64,000 nucleotides of DNA from positions 4,092,001 to 4,156,000 of the forward strand of contig CANTUQ010000076.1 in assembly GCA_947683425.1 (NCBI GenBank), in the 5' to 3' direction. The notes under the pieces were generated by a model, which did not search any database, was not told where the DNA came from, and saw nothing but the letters and a program-made list of their open reading frames with translations. The stretch is from Excoecaria cochinchinensis (lineage: Eukaryota > Streptophyta > Magnoliopsida > Malpighiales > Euphorbiaceae). Positions 55,784 to 64,000 of the stretch are shown here, piece after piece; within the stretch, counting starts at the first letter, position 1; each line of letters starts with the position of its first letter. Made by a program: the position numbers and the translations under genes.

Positions 55784-57620
55784 GGCTGAATGAATCTATC
55801 AAGGCATTCATGATATCTATTAGGACCTATCGGACTGCAAGTTATTATTAGATTGTTCAAGCAGCTCTGAGGGTTGAACGATCTGAGGCTATTCAGAGAG
55901 AGAAGGCCCAGAGGGGAAGTTCCTTTAAAGGTGGATCATCATCAGGAAAGAGGCCTAGGAATCCATAGGAAGTTCCTCCAGCTGAGTCTATTGGTAATCT
56001 AGCTACCAGGGGTAGACGATAGGGATCCTCACATGTATCCGATGCTGGTAGAGGTACCTCAGGTGGACGAGGAGATATTGTGCCAAAGTGTTCTCATGGC
56101 GATAAGCATCATAGGGGAGAATGCAGATGGTTGACCGGTGGGTGTTTCTGATGTGGGAGCACTGAGCATTTCTTAGTAAATTGTCCAAAGGCCCCTGAGA
56201 GTGGTCATCATCAGCAAGAAGCTAGTAGCGCTGGATCCAATACACCATAGGCTACTCGAGGTAGAGGATGAGGTCGAGGTGGCTGATCTAGAGATGGAGC
56301 ATCATCAGAGACTGTTGACTATCCTCCTGCAGCACTAGCATGAGCTTATGCTATGAAGGCTAGCAAGGAGCAGGATACCCCAAAGGTGATAGCTCGTATT
56401 TTTTTACTCTTTGACACCGAGATGCATGCTTTGATTGGCCCTGGATCAACACACTCATATATATGTTCTAAAAAGTTATGTGCTAATTGGTCCCCTATTG
56501 ATCAATTAGATTATGATATGTGTGACTAGGCCGTTGGGGCATAGTATTAATGTTAATCGAGTGTATAGGAATTGCCCTATAGTGGTTCAGGGTATGATCT
56601 TTGATGCTGATTTGATTGAGTTGCCCTTCCATGAGTTTGACTTGATTCTGGGAATGGACTGTCTATGTAAGCACCATGCAATAGTTGATTGTATCAAGAA
56701 GACTGTAGTGCTTAGAAGTCCAGATCAGTCTAATGTGATTGTGTGGGGTATTCATTCTAGTTTGATGTCTAATGTGATTTCTGCTATGCAAGCCCATCGG
56801 TATTTTAGAAAGGGATGTGAAGCTTTTCTAGTGTTGGTTTTAGAATTTAAGCGGGGACAAGTGAGTTTGCAAGATATACCTATGGTGAATGAGTTTTCTG
56901 ATGTGTTTTCGGAAGATCTACCTGGGTTACCACCGGGAAGAGAAGTTGAGTTATCTATTGAAATGCTACCAGGTACCAGTCCTATATCTAGAGCTCCATA
57001 TCGTATAGCTCCCATTGAATTAAAGGACCTGAAGACTCAGCTACGGGAGTTGCTAGATAAAGGTTTCATCCGACCCAGTAGGTCTCCATAGATGCTCTAG
57101 TGTTATTTGTTAAAAAGAAAGATGGCACTCTAAGAATGTGTATTGATTACCGGCAGATCAATAAAGTGACAGTGAAGAATAAGTATCCATTGCCGAAGAT
57201 AGAAGATTTATTTGATCAATTAAGGGAAGCCGGGGTTTTTTCCAAAATTGTTTTGAGGTCTGGGTATTATCACCTTCAGGTGAAGAGTGATGACATCCCG
57301 AAGACTGCTTTTCGAACCCGATATGGGCACTATGAGTTTTTGGTCATGCCATTTGGGCTGACTAATACGCCAACGGCTTTTGTGAATCTGATTAATTGGG
57401 TATTTCGACCATATCTCGATCAGTTTGTGGTTATTTTCATCGATGATATACTGGTGTATTCAAGGAATGAACAAGAGCACGAGGAACATTTACGGATTGT
57501 GCTTCAGACTTTAAGGGAAAAGCAATTATATGCGAAGCTCTGTAACTGTGACTTCAGGTTTAAAGAAGTATCCTTTTTGGGGCATATTATTTCTTCGGAT
57601 GGTATTAGAGTTGACCCAGC
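55784..57620 (+). pseudogene. Element F: chromovirus gag end, protease and RT, broken
   Basis: It enters mid-gag (GLNESIK) and continues with AQRGSSFKGGSSSGKRPR and two Cys-His motifs (HHRGECRWLTGGC, then CGSTEHFLVNC with a stop inside). The protease has LIGPGSTHSY: the catalytic Asp of LIDPGST is Gly, so it would be dead. RT follows after a frameshift at about 57090: MCIDYRQINKV and FIDDILVYSR. The frame is cut by LTR G after GIRVDPA. It is related to D but clearly diverged. Confidence 0.88.
57616..57620. other. Target site duplication of LTR G, left copy
   Basis: CCAGC; the right copy is CTAGC at 60075-60079, differing by one C-to-T. Removing G and one copy restores the RT frame across the junction. 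Confidence 0.85.
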
Positions 57621-58517
57621 TGTAGACACCGGGTTTCGAGGCGGTCCAAGATCAGAATTACCCAATGATGAAAATAAAAACCGATTCATCGACAAGAAAG
57701 TGAGGATCGACCGTTCCCTTGTCAAGATTATTTTTTTAGAAAATACATAAAAAAAATATATATTTTATAAATTAAAAATAAAAAAATAAGGTTGGAAGTG
57801 TTAATTTTGTGTCAAAAAGTTTTGATTTAAAACACAAAAAAATAAAAAAAAATAAAAAATTTCGGAGAATCGCGGCCGCGGCTGCGCGCCCAATGCCCGC
57901 TTCTCGCTTGCTTTTGCCGCAAATTCTGCCGAAATTTTTTTTTGGCCTTTTTTTGGATTTTTTAACCCATTTTTTAAAGTATTTTTGGATTTTTAAATCT
58001 TTTATTTAATTCAATTAGGGTTTTGTTGAAAAGTGAGTATAAATAGAATATTTTGGAGAGAGAAAAAGGGGATTCTTAGGGGAGAGTTGGAGAGGATTTT
58101 CTTGAGAGAAAAAACTCAATTTTTGAGAGAGAAAATCTATTTTCTTCATCTTTCTTGATTTCTTCGTAGATCTAAAAATGCTTGGTGAGATTGCATTAAC
58201 TTGAGGAATGAAAATTAATTTCCTTAGATTGGATTTTCTCATCAAACATCAAAAATCAATTTTTTAAGTTTTTTTTGTGTTCTTGATTTTTTGATAAATA
58301 TTTTTGACTTTATTTTTAAATCTTGACAAGCAAAAATAGATTGAGACATCTTGCTTCCAAATTATCAAATTTGATGGTAAAGATTTTTGGATCTATTTAT
58401 TTTTGCTATCTCATTTTATTTTATTTAATTTAATTTATTTTTTTTATGTCTAAATATTATTATTTTCTATTACATGTTTATTTACCTTCCTCATTTTCAT
58501 TTATTTAATTTGATTGG

Positions 58518-58518
<1 letters not shown>

Positions 58519-58597
<79 letters not shown>

Positions 58598-58611
58598 TAA
58601 TGTTGTTGTTG

Positions 58612-58687
<76 letters not shown>

Positions 58688-58735
58688 CTTTGTTGTTATT
58701 ATTGTTATCATTGTTGTTGTTATTATTATTTGTTT
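58519..58735. repeat. (TTA/TTG)n microsatellite in solo LTR G
   Basis: Long TTA runs with TTG interruptions. Frames of Leu/Ile/Tyr repeats across it are translation of simple sequence. Confidence 0.95.
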
Positions 58736-59049
58736 ATCGTTATTATTGTTATTGTCATTGTTATTCTTATTCTTATTCTTATTATTATTATTATTATTAT
58801 TATTATTGTTGTTGTTGTTGTTGTTGTTGTTGTTCTTGTTGTTATTATTGTCATTATTATGTTTGCATGGCTAATTTTATGGGGCTTCTTAATTCCTTTT
58901 ATATGTGTGTCAATTTCATGCTATATTTTCCTTATTTTCATTATTATTTAGTTGATTTTAGAACTATTACTAATTTTTCTATATATTGTAGTTTTTTGTT
59001 TTATGGGTAAAATGTGACGTTTACTTATTGAGCGTCGTCGTGACCGAAT

Positions 59050-59089
<40 letters not shown>
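59050..59089 (+). repeat. Uninterrupted 40-base poly-G tract
   Basis: Forty G in a row between GACCGAAT and TCACGATGCG. It could form G-quadruplexes; its true length may be uncertain because such runs are hard to sequence. Confidence 0.9.
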
Positions 59090-59090
<1 letters not shown>

Positions 59091-60074
59091 CACGATGCGT
59101 AGGAGATAACATCGTTTGGGTGAGACCTTTGCTATCCCCTACTTGTGTGATTGTGTTTTGTTTGTAAATAAAGTATTTTATTTTATACGCGTTTAAGATA
59201 AAAAGTTGCAAGAATATTTTTATAACTAAATTGAAATTTTTGCTAATAAATTAGGACCAATGTCCTCGATTTTAGCAAGGAATGCAAAACATCATGAATT
59301 AAAACGAAGAGTTAAACTCTCTAAAAATGGGATCACTCATCCTGGTTTTCAAGCCAATAGCCGAAATAACTCTTCGATCCCTTTTTATGTGAGCATGAAG
59401 GAACCAATGTTCCTAAACCAAATAAATATCCCGATTTATGCATGTAATCCCTTTTGATTGATTTTGCTTGATTCTTTAAACTTTATTTTTATATATATCT
59501 TATGGGCCCTTTTAATTAATTATTTTTGGGGCAATGTTATTAAGTTTTCTTTCATTTAGGGATTGTATTCCGTCCCAATTTTTATCTTAATTTTGTTTAG
59601 CTTTCTTGGGGATTGTATTTTTCCCAATTTCTCCTTTGTAATTGTGTGCTTGGCATGTTTACCGCTTTATTTACCGCTTTCCTTACAGCTTTTTTTTATC
59701 GCTTTCTTAATGCTTGTAGTGTGCCTTTAATTTACTTGCATAAATCGCGTGAGAGGAGAGATGAAATTTTCTAAAATTAAAACCTCATTTATAATTAACC
59801 AAGGCATAAATAAGAGTGAAGTTCCGAACACCTTTTCTAGTTTAAGACCGTAGATGTTAGATTACCTTTCCCAATTTCTTGCAAATTGGGTGGCGACTCC
59901 AAAATACCTCAAAGGTGCCTAAAAGTTTCATGAGGCTAGATGAACTTCCCCAATGTTCTATTGGGATGGGATTCCAAAATGTCTCGTGTTACCCAAGATC
60001 AAATGAAGCGAACTAATCCCTCGAGCCCTAAAAGTAGGCTCTTAAGAGGGCCTTTCCGATTCGACGTGATCACA

Positions 60075-60329
60075 CTAGCTAAGATTAAAACGAATGTGAA
60101 TTGGAAACCGCTTCTGAATGTGCCTGAAGTAAGAAGCTTCTTAGGTTTGGCAAGGTACTATCGACGGTTTATGAAATGCTTTTCTGTTATTACCTCACCG
60201 CTTACTAAATTGCTTCGAAAATAAGTCAAATTTGAGTGGACTAATAAGTGTCAAGCCAGCTTCGAACAATTTAAAAAGATGCTTATCAAAGCGCATGTGC
60301 TTACTCAACCCATTACAGGTAAAGAGTAC
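60075..60329 (+). pseudogene. Element F: RT end and RNase H start after G
   Basis: Continues as KIKTNVNW, then VRSFLGLARYYRRFMKCFS, a stop (TAA) at 60222-60224, and further sequence to TGKEY, where LTR J enters. This matches D at about 47000-47250 (VRSFLGLAGYYRRFVKGFS). Confidence 0.88.
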
Positions 60330-61789
60330 TGTAACATCCCTTACCCATACGCAGTAAACTGTACTGTGATCCGGCGATTCACAGTGACGGTCAAGGGCAT
60401 TACCGATACAAACATTTAGAACCTATATAACTTTATGCCAAAATCTGAGTTATAAAATTTCTTTCATTTTCAAATACACTTGTATAGTTAATTATAAATT
60501 TATTACATAAGCACAGTACCAAATATACTTCTTAAAAACTTATTACAGATAGTTCAATTACATAGCTAATATTACTTTTACAAAACTTATATTTCAAAAT
60601 TCCAAATCTTACATATATTCTTAAGACTATACAAGTCCTAGCCTAAGATCACTTCATAAACTTACATTGGCCTGGCCTACTGCGGATGATCCTCAAAAGA
60701 GACTCGATCACTTGCACCTACACGGATTAAAAGAAAATCCATGCTAAGTATAAAGCTTCATAGGAAACACATAAATATCGATAACCACTAAGTATGGCCG
60801 TCAAAAAGGTCCAAATAAATGCATAATATAGAAAATATAATCATGCCGATTATAATAAGTTGGGCACTTTCAAAGAGTTCATCAAACATACACACGTCCT
60901 TTGCATATACATTTATTCAATTAACACATGCTTTTATTCACACATCAATGTTAACAAATCACTTTCACATTATTTATACCTTCTCGCATCTTATACATGT
61001 CATTTTGTTCATTTGTTCACATTTATTCTGGTTTACCACATTCATTTAACACACTTCGCTTAAACAATTGCCTTGTCACATTATTTTGTCCGATTAAATA
61101 AGCATTTAACTCACAATAACAACATGTATCTTATACATCTCATGCAATATCATTTTCATAATTTATATTACTTCATGTTATAATCATACACATAGTTTTG
61201 CCTGCAAACTCAATGAAGTGGATAACGGGTGAACACGTAGGTACCCGAAGGTACAAACAAATAATTTCTTTTCTTTTCTTTCTTTTAAAACACATAGGGA
61301 TCTTAACCAAGATCAAAACACATAGGGATAGCGAGGACCCAAATGCATAGGGACCTGATCAGGGTCCAAGAAACGTATAGGCTGCAGCAAACAGAACCCT
61401 ATAGGCATGCCTATCTATCCACAACTCGACTATTGCAGGCTAAATTATTTGTCCAATTATTGTTCAATTATCCCCATAATATAGCATGGTAATTTCAATA
61501 AGCAATATCACATCACTTAATAGCTTACTTACACATGTGGTATAACATATTATAGTTCATAGATTAAATCATATATAATCCATAAGTGAAAAACCATGCA
61601 AAGTATATTAAACAAGTAAACATTCATAGCACAAAGGAGGGTCACGCTTGCGACAGAGACGAAGTGCACCATATGTCACGCTTGTGACTACCTGTCGCTC
61701 TCGCGACAGAGAGCTGGACGTCCTCTATTGCGCTCGCGCATAAGGTCACGCTTGAGATTGAGAGTGTCCGACGGAAGATCATATAATGG
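60330..61789 (-). repeat. LTR J: chromovirus-type LTR, 3' part, cut by H
   Basis: The plus strand starts TGTAACATCCCTTACCC, the reverse of D's LTR end. The segment around 61320-61430 is the reverse complement of D's LTR near 50680-50760 (GACCTGATCAGGGTCC, GGCTGCAGCAAACAG, GGCATGCCTA), so the LTR is on the minus strand. A GTCACGCTTGCGAC-type palindromic block lies at 61630-61770. No gene. Confidence 0.75.

Positions 61790-64000
<2,211 letters not shown>

Larger units (their letters stand above)
57621..60074 (+). mobile_element. G: solo Tat-type LTR inside F
   Basis: 2454 bp from TGTAGACACCGGG to GATCACA, with flanking 5-bp duplications and no internal element, so it arose by recombination between two LTRs. 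It has a TATA box (TATAAATA at 58038-58045), a TTA microsatellite, a poly-G tract and the internal primer-site core TGGCGACTCCA at 59891-59901. Same family as C and H. Confidence 0.93.

Noticed and set aside
58474..59010. Long Leu/Ile/Tyr-rich frames, also at 52461-52841 and 63168-63395
   Set aside because: They are translations of TTA/TTG microsatellites in LTRs and have no start context or conserved content.

Overview
This window is a stack of nested plant LTR retrotransposons. I see no host gene, rRNA or tRNA gene. The host is a flowering plant with a large, repeat-rich genome. The evidence is Tat/Ogre-type Ty3/gypsy elements of about 17-18 kb (dual RNase H, very long LTRs, extra genes), chromodomain Ty3/gypsy elements, a Ty1/copia-type element, a hAT-like DNA element and long TTA microsatellites. 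I cannot name the species.

Layout. 1-2879: 5' part of a minus-strand copia-like element with an array of CACGTG motifs in its leader; it cuts the 5' LTR of element A. 2880-36802: element A (+, Tat-type). Element B (+, Tat-type, 10821-28221, duplication CTAAA) sits inside A exactly at the pol stop codon. A in turn interrupts the pol of element C (Tat-type, minus strand, 36803-53794). C's own LTR is split by a hAT-like element (43176-52244), which holds LTR-like sequence and the chromovirus D (43746-51604, duplication AATGG). C lies in a minus-strand chromovirus LTR (I, 53795-55087), which cuts a plus-strand LTR (K, 55088-55783), which lies in the gag of chromovirus F (55784 onward). F is also broken by a solo Tat-type LTR (G, 57621-60074) and by a minus-strand LTR (J, 60330-61789), itself cut by a Tat-type LTR (H, 61790 to the end).

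How the parts work. Elements A, B and C share one plan: a long LTR, a primer site TGGCGACTCC, a leader that looks like an intron, gag, an aspartic protease with DDGSS, a G-patch-like motif, an acidic linker, RT, a degenerate RNase H, a second archaeal-type RNase H and an integrase. A and B carry about 6 kb of further sequence between pol and the 3' LTR. It holds an antisense two-exon gene, a divergent internal promoter, a sense gene with a 5'UTR intron, tandem repeats and a polypurine tract. Almost all gag-pol genes are broken, often by C-to-T stops, as expected for methylated old copies. The antisense gene is intact in both A and B. It and its divergent partner, run from an internal promoter that shares palindromes with the element's own LTR, are the most interesting system here.
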